This document shows, one piece after another, positions 47,453 through 56,482 of a stretch of DNA of 58,374 bases. The notes beneath the pieces were generated by a model. The model did not search any database. It saw only the letters and a program-made list of their open reading frames with translations, and had not been told where the DNA came from. The position numbers were made by a program, and so were the translations under genes. The stretch comes from an uncultured Rhodospirillales bacterium (GTDB taxonomy: Bacteria > Pseudomonadota > Alphaproteobacteria > Reyranellales > Reyranellaceae): assembly GCA_902825855.1 (NCBI GenBank), contig CADECW010000030.1, positions 1 to 58,374 on the forward strand, given 5' to 3'. How positions within the stretch are numbered: position 1 is the stretch's first letter; the number at the start of each line of letters is the position of its first letter.

Positions 47453-48472
47453 TCAGTGCGCCCGGGCAATGGCGAAGTCGACGGCCTCCAGCAGGGCAGC
47501 CTTCAGCGGCTTGTCGGGGAACAGCCCCAGCGCATCGCGCGCCATGGCGCCGTAGTGGCGGGCGCGCTCCAACGTATCGGCGATGGCGCCGTGGCGATCG
47601 AGCAGCGTCTTGGCGTGATCGAGGTCGCCGTCGCGCTGGTCGAGCTTCTCGATGGTGCGCTTCCAGAACTCGCGTTCGACGGTGCGGCCGCGCAGGAAGG
47701 CCAGGATGATCGGCAGCGTTACCTTGCCCTCGCGGAAATCGTCGCCCACCGACTTGCCGAGCTCGGCTTCGCGGCCGGCATAGTCGAGCGCGTCGTCGAC
47801 CAGCTGAAAGGCGATGCCGAGATTCATGCCGAAGCTTTCGAGCGCCACCCGCTCGGGCCCGTCGCGGCCGGCCACCATGGCGCCGACCTCGGCGGCCGCG
47901 GCGAACAGCTTGGCGGTCTTTGCCTTGATGACTTCGAGATAGGTCGCCTCGGGCGTCGAGATATCGCGCTGGCTGACGAGTTGCAGCACCTCGCCCTCGG
48001 CAATGGTCGAGGAGGCACGTGACAGGACGGCCAGGATGTCGAGCGAGCCGACATCGACCATCAATTCGAAAGAGCGCGTGAACAGGAAATCGCCGACCAG
48101 CACCGATGCCTTGTCGCCCCAAACCGCATTGGCCGAGGGCTTGCCGCGCCGCAGCGCGCTGACATCGACCACGTCGTCATGCAGCAGGGTTGCCGAATGG
48201 ATGAACTCCACGCAGGTCGCGAGCTTGATATGGCGATCGTCGCTCGCCGCATATCCGCACAGCCGCGCCGAAGCGACGGTCAGCAACGGCCGCATGCGCT
48301 TGCCGCCAGCGCCGACCAGGTGGTTCGCGAGCTCGGGGATCAGCGCCACCGGCGAGCGCATTCGCGCCAGGATCTCGCGGTCGACCTGCGCCATGTCATC
48401 GGCGCAGAGCGACAGCAGCGGCTCCAGGCTCGGTACCTTGCGCTTCCCTCCGAGGGTGACGACAGTTGCCAT
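47453..48472 (-). CDS. ispB: long-chain polyprenyl diphosphate synthase
   Basis: This enzyme builds the all-trans polyprenyl tail of ubiquinone. The two aspartate-rich motifs are DDVVD (99-103, in LLHDDVVDVSALRRG) and DDALD (226-230, in QLVDDALDYAG); the GGKRMRPLL diphosphate-binding segment is at about 57-65. The 339 residues match octaprenyl/decaprenyl synthases better than the shorter IspA. Chain length cannot be settled by eye. It diverges from the methyltransferase gene; the 53-bp gap should contain both promoters. Confidence 0.93.
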   Translation of the reverse strand: MATVVTLGGKRKVPSLEPLLSLCADDMAQVDREILARMRSPVALIPELANHLVGAGGKRMRPLLTVASARLCGYAASDDRHIKLATCVEFIHSATLLHDDVVDVSALRRGKPSANAVWGDKASVLVGDFLFTRSFELMVDVGSLDILAVLSRASSTIAEGEVLQLVSQRDISTPEATYLEVIKAKTAKLFAAAAEVGAMVAGRDGPERVALESFGMNLGIAFQLVDDALDYAGREAELGKSVGDDFREGKVTLPIILAFLRGRTVEREFWKRTIEKLDQRDGDLDHAKTLLDRHGAIADTLERARHYGAMARDALGLFPDKPLKAALLEAVDFAIARAH

Positions 48473-48525
48473 GCGGAGAGAATAGTCGCCGAATCAACCC
48501 GGTTGTTGCGACACGATGTCGTGAC

Positions 48526-49263
48526 ATGATTTCGGATATGGATAAGACCCTGACCGAAGATGCCCTGCTGGGGGGCCGCGTACGGCTCTTGCAACCGGCC
48601 CGCGGCTATCGCGTCGCGGTCGACGCCGTGCTGCTGGCGGCCGCCGTCGATGCCGCGCCCGGGCAACGCATCCTCGATCTCGGCGCCGGGGTCGGCGCCG
48701 TTGGCCTGTGCCTGGCGGCGCGCCTCCCGCGCTGCAGCGTCGTCGGCATCGAATTGCAGGTTGCATTGGCCGAACTGGCCGAACGAAACGCCAGGCTCAA
48801 CGGCATGGCCGACCGCGTCCGGACCATCGTTCACGACCTGGCAGCGCCATTGCCGGCCGATCTCGGCCGCTTCGACCATGTCGTGACCAACCCGCCCTAT
48901 CTCGCCGCGGCGGTCGCCGACCCCTCTCCCCATCCCTCGAAGGCGCTGGCGACCGTCGAATCCAGCGCCGACCTGGCACGCTGGCTGGCCGTAGCGACCA
49001 CGGCAGCGGAAGCTGCAGGTACCCTGCTCATCATTCATCGCAGCGATCGGCTGGACGAGATTCTTGGCCGTCTCGACGGTCTGGGCTGGGGCGACGTCGC
49101 CGTAAAGCGCCTGCCGCCCGCGGCGCGCGTCCTGGTGCGCGCGCGCCGCAACCGGCGGCCGACGCGCCTCGATGCGCCGCCCCTGACCCTGCATCGTCCA
49201 GGTGGCGGATACACGGACGAGGCCGAGGTCATCCTGCGCCATGCCGGCCCGCTTGCCTTCTGA
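48526..49263 (+). CDS. class I SAM methyltransferase, TrmN6-like
   Basis: The 245-residue protein is a Rossmann-fold methyltransferase with the SAM loop ILDLGAGVGAVGL (49-61) and the catalytic NPPY (122-125), typical of N6-adenine or N5-glutamine methylation. The start DALLGGRVRLLQPARGYRVAVDAVLLA is the usual TrmN6/YfiC pattern (tRNA m6A37 enzymes). ATG 48526 is used; ATG 48538 is nearly as likely. The S49 peptidase gene follows after 24 nt. The actual RNA target is inferred. Confidence 0.85.
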   Translation: MISDMDKTLTEDALLGGRVRLLQPARGYRVAVDAVLLAAAVDAAPGQRILDLGAGVGAVGLCLAARLPRCSVVGIELQVALAELAERNARLNGMADRVRTIVHDLAAPLPADLGRFDHVVTNPPYLAAAVADPSPHPSKALATVESSADLARWLAVATTAAEAAGTLLIIHRSDRLDEILGRLDGLGWGDVAVKRLPPAARVLVRARRNRRPTRLDAPPLTLHRPGGGYTDEAEVILRHAGPLAF

Positions 49264-49287
49264 GGTCGCGGCGAGGACATTGCCGCC

Positions 49288-50130
49288 ATGCTGGCTTGGT
49301 TGAGAGACCGCTTTCGTCGCGGCCCTGTCGTTCCTGTCGTCCGACTATCGGGTGTCATTGCCTCGGGCGGTCTTTTAGGCAGTCGTGGCCTTTCCATCGA
49401 GAGCGTAGCGCCGCTGCTCAAGCGCGCCTTCGACATGCGTGGCGCCAAAGCGGTCGCGCTTTCGATCAATTCACCTGGCGGGTCGCCGGTGCAGTCGGCG
49501 CTGATCGGGCAGCGCGTCCGCCTGCTGGCCGCCGAGAAGGACATCAAGGTGATCGCGTTCGTCGAGGATGTCGCGGCCTCGGGCGGCTATTGGTTGGCCT
49601 GCGCCGCTGACGAGATCATCGTCGACCCGAGCTCGATCCTGGGCTCGATCGGTGTCATCAGTGCCGGCTTCGGATTTCAGGACCTGATCGCACGCATCGG
49701 CGTCGAGCGCCGCATGCACACCTCGGGCGAGCGCAAGTCGATGCTGGATCCTTTCCGGCCCGAGAAACCCGAAGATGTCGAACGCCTGCACCGTCTGCAG
49801 GCGGAGATCCATGACGGCTTCAAGGATTGGGTGCGCCAACGCCGCACCGGCAAGTTGAAAAGCGACGAGGCGACTTTGTTCAGCGGCGAGTTCTGGACCG
49901 GCAAACGTGCGCAGGAGCTTGGCCTCGTCGACGGCCAGGGCGAGTTGCGGTCCACGCTGCAGTCGCGCTACGGCGCCAACGTGCATCTGCCGGTGATCGG
50001 CCCGCGGCGTCGCCTGCTGTCGCGCTTCGGGCTCGGTGCATCGGTTGGCGGAATGGGCATCGAGAGCATCGGGCCCGCAACGTTGGCAGCGATCGAAGAG
50101 CGCCTACACTGGCAACGGTTTGGACTATAG
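49288..50130 (+). CDS. S49 family serine peptidase (SppA/SohB-like)
   Basis: This signal-peptide-peptidase-like protein of 280 residues has nucleophile Ser98 in DVAASGGYW and the general base Lys150 in TSGERKSMLDPF, both placed as in the S49 family. INSPGGSP (60-67) forms the oxyanion region. There is only one catalytic domain, so it would assemble as an oligomer. The N-terminus (WLRDRFRRGPVVPVVRLSG) is basic and amphipathic rather than a full membrane helix, so it may be a peripheral membrane protein. It is followed 9 nt later by a SnoaL-like gene. Confidence 0.9.
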   Translation: MLAWLRDRFRRGPVVPVVRLSGVIASGGLLGSRGLSIESVAPLLKRAFDMRGAKAVALSINSPGGSPVQSALIGQRVRLLAAEKDIKVIAFVEDVAASGGYWLACAADEIIVDPSSILGSIGVISAGFGFQDLIARIGVERRMHTSGERKSMLDPFRPEKPEDVERLHRLQAEIHDGFKDWVRQRRTGKLKSDEATLFSGEFWTGKRAQELGLVDGQGELRSTLQSRYGANVHLPVIGPRRRLLSRFGLGASVGGMGIESIGPATLAAIEERLHWQRFGL

Positions 50131-50139
50131 GAACAGGCG

Positions 50140-50592
50140 ATGAAACTGCTCAACCCCGTGCATCCCGAAGATATGGCGGCCGTTCGAACCTGGTTCGAGA
50201 CGCTCGCCAGCCGTTGCCGCGACGTCGACTATGAAGGCGCACGACCGATCTTCGCCGAGGACATGATCGCCTTCGGCACCTTCACCGATTTCATGACTGG
50301 CCGCGATCTCGCCGAGGAGAAGCAGTGGCGCAATGTCTGGGGCACGATCCGCAACTTTCGCTACGACCTCGGCAAGGTCGAGGCGATCGTCTCGGCTGAC
50401 CGGCTGACGGCGATCGGCATGGCGGTGTGGCAGTCCGACGGCTTCCACCCCAATGGCGACCGCTTCGACCGCCCGGGCCGCACCACGGTGACCCTTGGTC
50501 GCAAGAAGGTCGGCGAGCCCTATATTGCCACCCACACCCACATGTCCCTGTTCCGCGGCACACCGGAACGAAGCTACGGAAACTTCGGCTGA
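50140..50592 (+). CDS. SnoaL/NTF2-like fold protein
   Basis: This 150-residue protein looks like a cone-shaped SnoaL/DUF4440 domain: helix ...RTWFETLASRCRDVDYEGARPIFAEDMIAFG, then strands WGTIRNFRYDLGKVEAIVSAD and FHPNGDRFDRPGRTTVTLGRK, ending YIATHTHMSLF. No catalytic residues can be assigned. It is 9 nt downstream of the peptidase with AGG upstream and convergent with the D-carbamoylase-like gene 16 nt away. Confidence 0.8.
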   Translation: MKLLNPVHPEDMAAVRTWFETLASRCRDVDYEGARPIFAEDMIAFGTFTDFMTGRDLAEEKQWRNVWGTIRNFRYDLGKVEAIVSADRLTAIGMAVWQSDGFHPNGDRFDRPGRTTVTLGRKKVGEPYIATHTHMSLFRGTPERSYGNFG

Positions 50593-50608
50593 ATGGTCGT
50601 CGCGCCGG

Positions 50609-51541
50609 TCAGGGATCCATCGCGCCCTTGCGTTCGACGATCAGGCGGTATTGGTCGGGCTGGCGGTGGACCGCGAAGTTGAAGGTCGTGCGCTTGTAGC
50701 TCTGGCCGGCGTCGAGGTCGCAGCGGTGGACCACCAGTTCGTCGGCGTCGCTGCCAGCGCGGCCCACCACCTTGCCCGACGGCGCCACGATCATCGAATC
50801 GGCAAGCGAAGGCACGCCCTCCTCGTTGCCGCCCTTCGCCACGCCCACGACCCATGTGCCGTTCTGATAGGCACCGGCCTGCATGGAGAGCTGGTTATGG
50901 AACCAGGAATGCTCGTCGTGGTCGGGCGATGGCGCGTTGTGCAGGGGCGTGTTGTAGCCCAGCAGCACCATCTCGACGTTCTGCAGGCCCATGACGCGGT
51001 AGGTCTCGGGCCAGCGCCGATCGTTGCAGATGCACATGCCCATGTTCCCGCCAAACGCCTTGAACACAGGGAAGCCGAGATTGCCGACCTCGAAGTAGCG
51101 CTTCTCGAGATGCTGGAACGGCCGCTCGGGTTCGTGTTCGGCATGGCCCGGCAGATGGACCTTGCGATATTTGCCGACGAGCCGGCCGTCGCGCTCGACC
51201 AGGATCGACGTATTGAATCGCCGCACCCGGCCGTTCTCGTTGGCCAGTTCGGCGTACCCCAGGCAGAAACCCATCGACAGGCGACTGGCTTCGGTAAAAA
51301 GCGGCGCCGTTTCGTTCGACGGCATCTCCTGCTCGAAAAACGAATCGATCTCCGCCTGATCGGTCATCCACCAGCGCGGAAAGAAGGTCGTCAGCGTGAG
51401 CTCGGGGAAGACCACCAGCTCGCAGCCCATGCGCTTGGCCTCGCGCAGATGCGCGATCAGCCGTTCGACCACGTCGCGGCGCGAATGGCCGCGCTGGATC
51501 GGGCCCATCTGGGCAGCGCCTACTGTCAGAAAACGCGTCAT
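50609..51541 (-). CDS. N-carbamoyl-D-amino-acid amidohydrolase-like nitrilase
   Basis: Carbon-nitrogen hydrolases of this branch release D-amino acids from N-carbamoyl forms. The 310 residues place the catalytic triad at Glu47 (VFPELTLTTFFPRWWM), Lys127 (GKYRKVHLPG) and Cys172 (MCICNDRRWPE), the same numbers as in the Agrobacterium D-carbamoylase as I recall it. GGAGGG precedes ATG 51541. No hydantoinase is adjacent. An L-type carbamoylase-family gene lies 1.5 kb away. Other nitrilase substrates, such as ureidopropionate, are possible. Confidence 0.88.
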   Translation of the reverse strand: MTRFLTVGAAQMGPIQRGHSRRDVVERLIAHLREAKRMGCELVVFPELTLTTFFPRWWMTDQAEIDSFFEQEMPSNETAPLFTEASRLSMGFCLGYAELANENGRVRRFNTSILVERDGRLVGKYRKVHLPGHAEHEPERPFQHLEKRYFEVGNLGFPVFKAFGGNMGMCICNDRRWPETYRVMGLQNVEMVLLGYNTPLHNAPSPDHDEHSWFHNQLSMQAGAYQNGTWVVGVAKGGNEEGVPSLADSMIVAPSGKVVGRAGSDADELVVHRCDLDAGQSYKRTTFNFAVHRQPDQYRLIVERKGAMDP

Positions 51542-51599
51542 GTCACCCTCCGGCGGAAATATTGCCGGTAAGCCATGCAAGGTCCAAGCCTCATGGCCC

Positions 51600-52427
51600 C
51601 TATGGCCCGGCGCGCTTCACGTCGTTGGTGAATTCGGACGCGCAGAACGTGCCGCCCTGGAACAGATCGCCCACAGGGTCGGGACCGATCTTGGCCTGCT
51701 CGGCCTCGGCGTGGGCGCGGTGATCCTCGGCCTTGGACTTGGGCCGGTAACCCAGCGCATGAGCACGCGAATTGTCCCACCACGCGGCCGCATTGTCCGA
51801 CGCGCCATAGAAGATCTCGAAGCGGATGTCGGGATGGTTCAAGCCGATGCCGATCAGCTGCACGATGTCCTCGGGGGAGATCCAGATCGACAGCCGCCGC
51901 ACGTCGAGCGGACGCGGTCCGACATTGCCGATGCGGAGACAGGTCACGCTCATGCCGTGCTTGTCGGCGTACAGCGCGCCCAGCGCCTCGCCGAACGCCT
52001 TGCTGACCCCGTAACGGCTGTCGGGCCGCACAGTGACGTCGGTGCCGATCTTGCGCTTGCGCGGATAGAAACCGACGGCGTGGTTGGACGAGGCGAAGAC
52101 GACACGCTTGACGCCGGCCTGCCGCGCCGCCTCGAAGAGGTTGTAGCAGCCGATGATGTTGGCCTGCAGGATCGTGTCCCACTGTCCCTCGACCGAGTAG
52201 CCGCCGAGATGGATGACGCTGTCGGCGCCCTTGACCGCGGCCGCCACCTCGTCGGGCCTGGTGAGATCGGCGGCGACGAAGCTTTCGCTCGCCAGCAGGT
52301 CCTTGGGCTTCACCTTGTCGCTCAGGACCAGTCCGGGATAGAGGGGCGCCAGCAATGGCCGGATCATGGTGCCGATGCCGCCGGAAGCGCCGGTGAAGAC
52401 GATGCGGCGCGCGCTAGCGTCGGCCAT
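51600..52427 (-). CDS. NAD(P)-dependent epimerase/dehydratase family, uronate dehydrogenase-like
   Basis: The 275-residue extended SDR has GASGGIG (13-19) for NAD binding and the catalytic Tyr139-x3-Lys143 in RYGVSKAFGE, with FASSNHAVGFYPR (111-123) upstream. The SSNHAVGFY pattern and overall length resemble uronate dehydrogenase (Udh), which oxidises galacturonate or glucuronate to aldarolactones. AGGAGAG precedes ATG 52427. It lies 58 nt upstream of the D-carbamoylase gene on the same strand. No other uronate genes are present, so the substrate is uncertain. Confidence 0.82.
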   Translation of the reverse strand: MADASARRIVFTGASGGIGTMIRPLLAPLYPGLVLSDKVKPKDLLASESFVAADLTRPDEVAAAVKGADSVIHLGGYSVEGQWDTILQANIIGCYNLFEAARQAGVKRVVFASSNHAVGFYPRKRKIGTDVTVRPDSRYGVSKAFGEALGALYADKHGMSVTCLRIGNVGPRPLDVRRLSIWISPEDIVQLIGIGLNHPDIRFEIFYGASDNAAAWWDNSRAHALGYRPKSKAEDHRAHAEAEQAKIGPDPVGDLFQGGTFCASEFTNDVKRAGP

Positions 52428-52594
52428 ATTTCTCTCCTTGTGTCACTCTGCGATAGCGCTCGGGCGAGCGCGTAAGATGCTGGGCTCGTGCTGGATGCGG
52501 TCACGATAAGCCCGCCGCTCAGCCGGCATGTCAACCGAAAGCCGCACGCCCTGGCGCGCTGTTCCCGGGCAAGTTACGAGGGTAAAAGGCCGGC

Positions 52595-53017
52595 ATGTCC
52601 GGCCACATCCGTCGCGCCCAACTCGATGAACGCCCGCGTATCACCGAGATCCGGCTTGCGGTGCGCGAGAACCAGTTGCTCGACCCGTCACGGGTGACCG
52701 ACGCCGACTATCGGTGGTTCTCCGACAACCCCGGCATCTGGGTGTGGGAGGAGGACGGGCGCATCCTTGGCTTCTCCGCCGCCGACACGCGCGACGGCAC
52801 GATCTGGGCGCTGTTCATCGATCCCGATCACGAGGGCCGCGGCATCGGCCGCGCCCTGCTTGCGAAAGCCTGCGACGTGCTGCGCCAGGCCGGCCATCAC
52901 GCCGCAACGCTCGGCACCGAGCCGGGCTCGCGGGCCGACGGCTTCTATCGCCAGGCCGGCTGGAAAGCCCTGCATATCGACAAGCGCGGCGAGCAGATCC
53001 TCCGCCTAGACCTCTGA
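52595..53017 (+). CDS. GNAT family N-acetyltransferase
   Basis: The 140-residue acyl-CoA transferase shows the pyrophosphate-binding motif A EGRGIGRALLAKA (80-92), preceded by the core strand TIWALFIDPDH and followed by GFYRQAGWKAL. Its substrate is unknown. It diverges from the uronate-dehydrogenase-like gene across 167 bp, in which I see no clear promoter motif, and its 3' end overlaps the convergent L-carbamoylase-like gene by 12 nt. Confidence 0.9.
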   Translation: MSGHIRRAQLDERPRITEIRLAVRENQLLDPSRVTDADYRWFSDNPGIWVWEEDGRILGFSAADTRDGTIWALFIDPDHEGRGIGRALLAKACDVLRQAGHHAATLGTEPGSRADGFYRQAGWKALHIDKRGEQILRLDL

Positions 53018-54232
53018 GGCAAGCTCCAGCATCAGGTTGGCCAGCACCTGCGCGCCGGCCAAAAGGTCGATCGCTTCGGTGTGCTCCTTTACGTTGTGGC
53101 TGAGGCCCGCGACCGACGGCACGAAGATCATCGCCGTCGGGCAGATGCGCTGCATCATCTGCGCGTCGTGACCCGCGCCCGACGGCATGCGCCGCGTCGT
53201 GAGCTGCAGCGCCGCGGCGTGACGCTCGACGCGATCGACCAGCGCCGCATCGAAGATCACCGGCTCGAAGCGCGCCAGCACCTTGGCCTCGACCTCGACG
53301 CGCTCGGCGGCGGCGACCTCCGCAATGTGCGCCGCGACCCGCGCCTCGGCCTCCTTGAGCTTGCCCTCGTCGGTGTTGCGCAGATCGACGGTGAACACCG
53401 CACGGTTGGGCACGACATTGATCAGGTTGGGCCGCAGCGTCAGCGCGCCCACCGTGCCGACCTGATTGCCGCCCATCTCGCGTGCCAGCTTTCGCACGAA
53501 GACGTTGACCGAGGCCGCGAGATAGCCGGCGTCGCGCCTGAGCCGCATCGGCGTCGTGCCAGCGTGGTTGGAGACGCCGGTCACGGTGTACTCGGTCCAC
53601 GAGATGCCCTGCACGCTTTCGACGACGCCCACCTGCACCTTCTCCTCGTCGAGGATCGGGCCCTGCTCGATGTGCAGCTCGACGAAGGCATGCGGCTTGA
53701 GCACGCCCGGCTTGGCCGCGCCGAGATAGCCGATGCGGCGCAGTTCGTCGCCGACCGCAACGCCGTCCTTGTCGGTGGCGGCGTAGGCCTCGTTCAAGCC
53801 GAGCCCACCGGCATAGACCAGGCTGCCCATCATGTCGGGCTGGAAACGCGCGCCCTCCTCGTTGGTGAAGAACGCGACGGCGATCGGCCGACGTGTCGTG
53901 CGCTTGGCGTCGTTCAGCGCGCGGACGACTTCGAGGCCAGCCAGCACGCCATAGTTGCCGTCGTAGCGGCCGCCGGTACGCACCGTGTCGATGTGGCTGC
54001 CCGTCATCACGGGCGGCAAGTTCTCGGCTCCGGCGCGGACACCGATGACGTTGCCGATGGCGTCGATTCGCACGTCGAGTCCGGAAGCCTTCATCCACCC
54101 GACGACGAGATCGCGGCCGGCCTTGTCCTCGTCGCTGAGCGCCAGCCGCGCACAGCCGCCGCCCTCGATGGCGCCGATCCTGGCCAGTTCGTCGAGCCCA
54201 CCCAACAGACGCTTTTCGTCGACAAGCAACAT
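53006..54232 (-). CDS. M20 family amidohydrolase (L-carbamoylase/allantoate amidohydrolase type)
   Basis: These dinuclear zinc enzymes hydrolyse N-carbamoyl-L-amino acids, allantoate or beta-ureidopropionate. The 408 residues contain GSHIDTVRTGGRYDGNYGVL (78-97; His80, Asp91), the catalytic Glu pair in FFTNEEGARF (125-126), ELHIEQGP and GAGHDAQMM, with SVAGLSHNVKEHT near the C-terminus. ATG 54232 is a normal start. Substrate cannot be fixed by eye. It stands alone on the minus strand with 118 bp to the divergent dsbD-like gene. Confidence 0.9.
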   Translation of the reverse strand: MLLVDEKRLLGGLDELARIGAIEGGGCARLALSDEDKAGRDLVVGWMKASGLDVRIDAIGNVIGVRAGAENLPPVMTGSHIDTVRTGGRYDGNYGVLAGLEVVRALNDAKRTTRRPIAVAFFTNEEGARFQPDMMGSLVYAGGLGLNEAYAATDKDGVAVGDELRRIGYLGAAKPGVLKPHAFVELHIEQGPILDEEKVQVGVVESVQGISWTEYTVTGVSNHAGTTPMRLRRDAGYLAASVNVFVRKLAREMGGNQVGTVGALTLRPNLINVVPNRAVFTVDLRNTDEGKLKEAEARVAAHIAEVAAAERVEVEAKVLARFEPVIFDAALVDRVERHAAALQLTTRRMPSGAGHDAQMMQRICPTAMIFVPSVAGLSHNVKEHTEAIDLLAGAQVLANLMLELASEV

Positions 54233-54350
54233 GATTTCCCCAACGACGTCAGGACCTTAGACTTGTGTACCGGACGACGCAAAATATCACGCCGGGGTGA
54301 TCCGGATTGCCTTGCAACGGCATGGGCCGAGCGTCACTTACTAGGCTCTC

Positions 54351-56474
54351 ATGAAGCGTCTGCTCGCCCTTCTCCTGATCTTGATCGCGGCCCCCGCCTT
54401 CGGCCAGTCCGTGGTGCAGACCGAGAACGTCCGGGCCGAGCTTCTGGCCGACGTTTCGGCAGTCAGGCCGGGCGAACCGTTCTGGGTCGGACTGCGCCAG
54501 ACCATCCGGCCGAAGTGGCACACCTACTGGAAGAACCCGGGCGACTCCGGCCTGCCCACCGAGATCACCTGGAAGCTGCCCGAGGGTGCCAAGGCCGACC
54601 CCATCGTCTGGCCGCGACCGCACCTCTTCGATTTGAGCGGCGTGATCAACTATGGGTTCCAGGACGAGGCGACGCTTCTGGTGCGCATCACGCCGCCGGC
54701 CAACGCCTCGGGCAGCTTCAAGCTTGCCGCCGAAGCGAACTGGCTGGTGTGCGAGGAAGTCTGCATCCCCGAAGAGGCCAAGCTCGAACTCACGCTGCCC
54801 GTGACGGCGACCGGCGCTCCCGCGGCGCCCACCACTCGCGCCATCTTCGACAAGGCGCGCCAGCAGTTGCCGGTGCAAAGCCCGTGGCCGGCCCGCTACG
54901 GCGTCGCCAAGTCGGGCGATCCCACGCTGCTCGTCGAAGCCAGGGGCCTCAAGGCCGATACCATCCGTGACGTCTATTTCTTCCCGGCTGACTGGGGTCC
55001 GGTCGCCAGCATGGCCAGGCAGACGGCCAGCATCGGCGCCGAGGGGATCCGCATTCCCTTGAAGCGCGGCGACGCCAAGACAGCACTGCCTGCCGATCTT
55101 CTGGGCACCCTGACGCTGACGGAGAAGACGGCGGGGGGCGATGTCCGGCAGGCCTTCGACATCACGGCCAAGCTTGACGCCAGCTTCGTGCCGACCGCCT
55201 CTCTGGCCGCCGCCGGCAGCGAGCAATTGTCGCTGATCGAAGCATTGCTGTTCGCGCTGCTGGGCGGCCTGATCCTGAACCTGATGCCCTGTGTGTTTCC
55301 GGTGCTCGCCATGAAGGCCGCAGCCTTCGCGCGCCTGGCCGGCCATGAGAGAAGCGCCATGAGGCGCGACGGCGTCGCCTACACATTGGGCGTGCTGGTC
55401 TCCTTCGCGATCATGGCCGCCGTCGTCATCGCCATCCGCGCCAGCGTCGGCGATGTGAGCTGGGGCTTTCAGTTCCAGTCGCCGGTGTTTTCGCTCCTGA
55501 TCGCCTATCTCTTCTTCGTCGTCGGGCTGAACCTCTCCGGTGTCTTCGAGTTCTCGAGCCGCTTCGCCGGCGTGGGCCAAGGTCTCGTCGCGCGCGGCGG
55601 CTCGGCCGGCGCCTTCTTCACCGGTGTGCTCGCCGTGATCGTGGCCACGCCCTGCACTGCGCCCTTCATGGCGGCGGCGCTGGGCTTCGCGCTCAGCCAG
55701 CCCGCGCCGCAGACCGTGGCCGTGTTGCTGGCGCTGGGACTGGGGCTGGCGCTGCCGTACCTCGTGCTGTCGGTCACGCCCGCCCTGCAGCGGCTGATGC
55801 CGCGTCCCGGCCCGTGGATGGACCGCCTGCGCCAGTTCCTCGCCTTCCCGATGTACGCCTCGGCCGTGTGGATGATCTGGGTGCTGACCCAGCAGACCGG
55901 CGCCGACGGCGTGATCTATGCGCTGGGCGGCATGATCCTGATCGCCTTTGCGATCTGGCTGCTGAAGCTCGGCAGTGGCCCGTCGGCCGCGATCTGGGTG
56001 CGCCGGGGACTTGCCGCCCTCGCCGTGCTTCTCGCCTTCGCGGCAGCGGTCAAACTGGAAGACGGTCCGGCCACGGCGGCATCGGCGTCGGGTAGTCCTT
56101 CGGCCGGCGTGAATTTCGACGGTTGGGAGCGGTTCTCGCGGGCGCGCATGAACGAGGCGGTCGCCGCAGGAAAGCCGGTGTTCGTCGATTTCACCGCGGC
56201 CTGGTGCATCACCTGCCTCGTCAACGAGCGTGTCGCGCTGGAGACGCAAGCCGTACGCAATGCCTTTGAACAGGCCGGAGTCGTGAAACTCAAGGGCGAC
56301 TGGACCAATCGCGATCCCGAGATCACATCTTCGTTGAAGGAACTGGGCCGTGCCGGCGTTCCGCTCTATCTTTTCTGGGCCCCGGGCGCCGCGCAGCCGA
56401 AGATCCTGCCGCAGGTGCTCACTGAGTCTTTGATTCTGTCCGAACTGGCCGCACTTCCGCCGGTCAAGCGCTAG
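54351..56474 (+). CDS. DsbD/ScsB-type thiol:disulfide interchange protein
   Basis: This membrane protein carries reducing power from cytosolic thioredoxin to the periplasm. The signal peptide is 1-19. The N-terminal periplasmic domain has CEEVC (Cys134, Cys138), as in the long ScsB type. The membrane domain holds the Cys pair Cys314 (NLMPCVFPVL) and Cys435 (VATPCTAPFM), and the C-terminal thioredoxin domain has WCITC (618-622). The 707 residues exceed E. coli DsbD, mainly by the longer first domain. A redoxin gene follows by 8 nt, a likely client. Which periplasmic pathway it serves is unknown. Confidence 0.93.
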   Translation: MKRLLALLLILIAAPAFGQSVVQTENVRAELLADVSAVRPGEPFWVGLRQTIRPKWHTYWKNPGDSGLPTEITWKLPEGAKADPIVWPRPHLFDLSGVINYGFQDEATLLVRITPPANASGSFKLAAEANWLVCEEVCIPEEAKLELTLPVTATGAPAAPTTRAIFDKARQQLPVQSPWPARYGVAKSGDPTLLVEARGLKADTIRDVYFFPADWGPVASMARQTASIGAEGIRIPLKRGDAKTALPADLLGTLTLTEKTAGGDVRQAFDITAKLDASFVPTASLAAAGSEQLSLIEALLFALLGGLILNLMPCVFPVLAMKAAAFARLAGHERSAMRRDGVAYTLGVLVSFAIMAAVVIAIRASVGDVSWGFQFQSPVFSLLIAYLFFVVGLNLSGVFEFSSRFAGVGQGLVARGGSAGAFFTGVLAVIVATPCTAPFMAAALGFALSQPAPQTVAVLLALGLGLALPYLVLSVTPALQRLMPRPGPWMDRLRQFLAFPMYASAVWMIWVLTQQTGADGVIYALGGMILIAFAIWLLKLGSGPSAAIWVRRGLAALAVLLAFAAAVKLEDGPATAASASGSPSAGVNFDGWERFSRARMNEAVAAGKPVFVDFTAAWCITCLVNERVALETQAVRNAFEQAGVVKLKGDWTNRDPEITSSLKELGRAGVPLYLFWAPGAAQPKILPQVLTESLILSELAALPPVKR

Positions 56475-56482
56475 GAGGCAAC

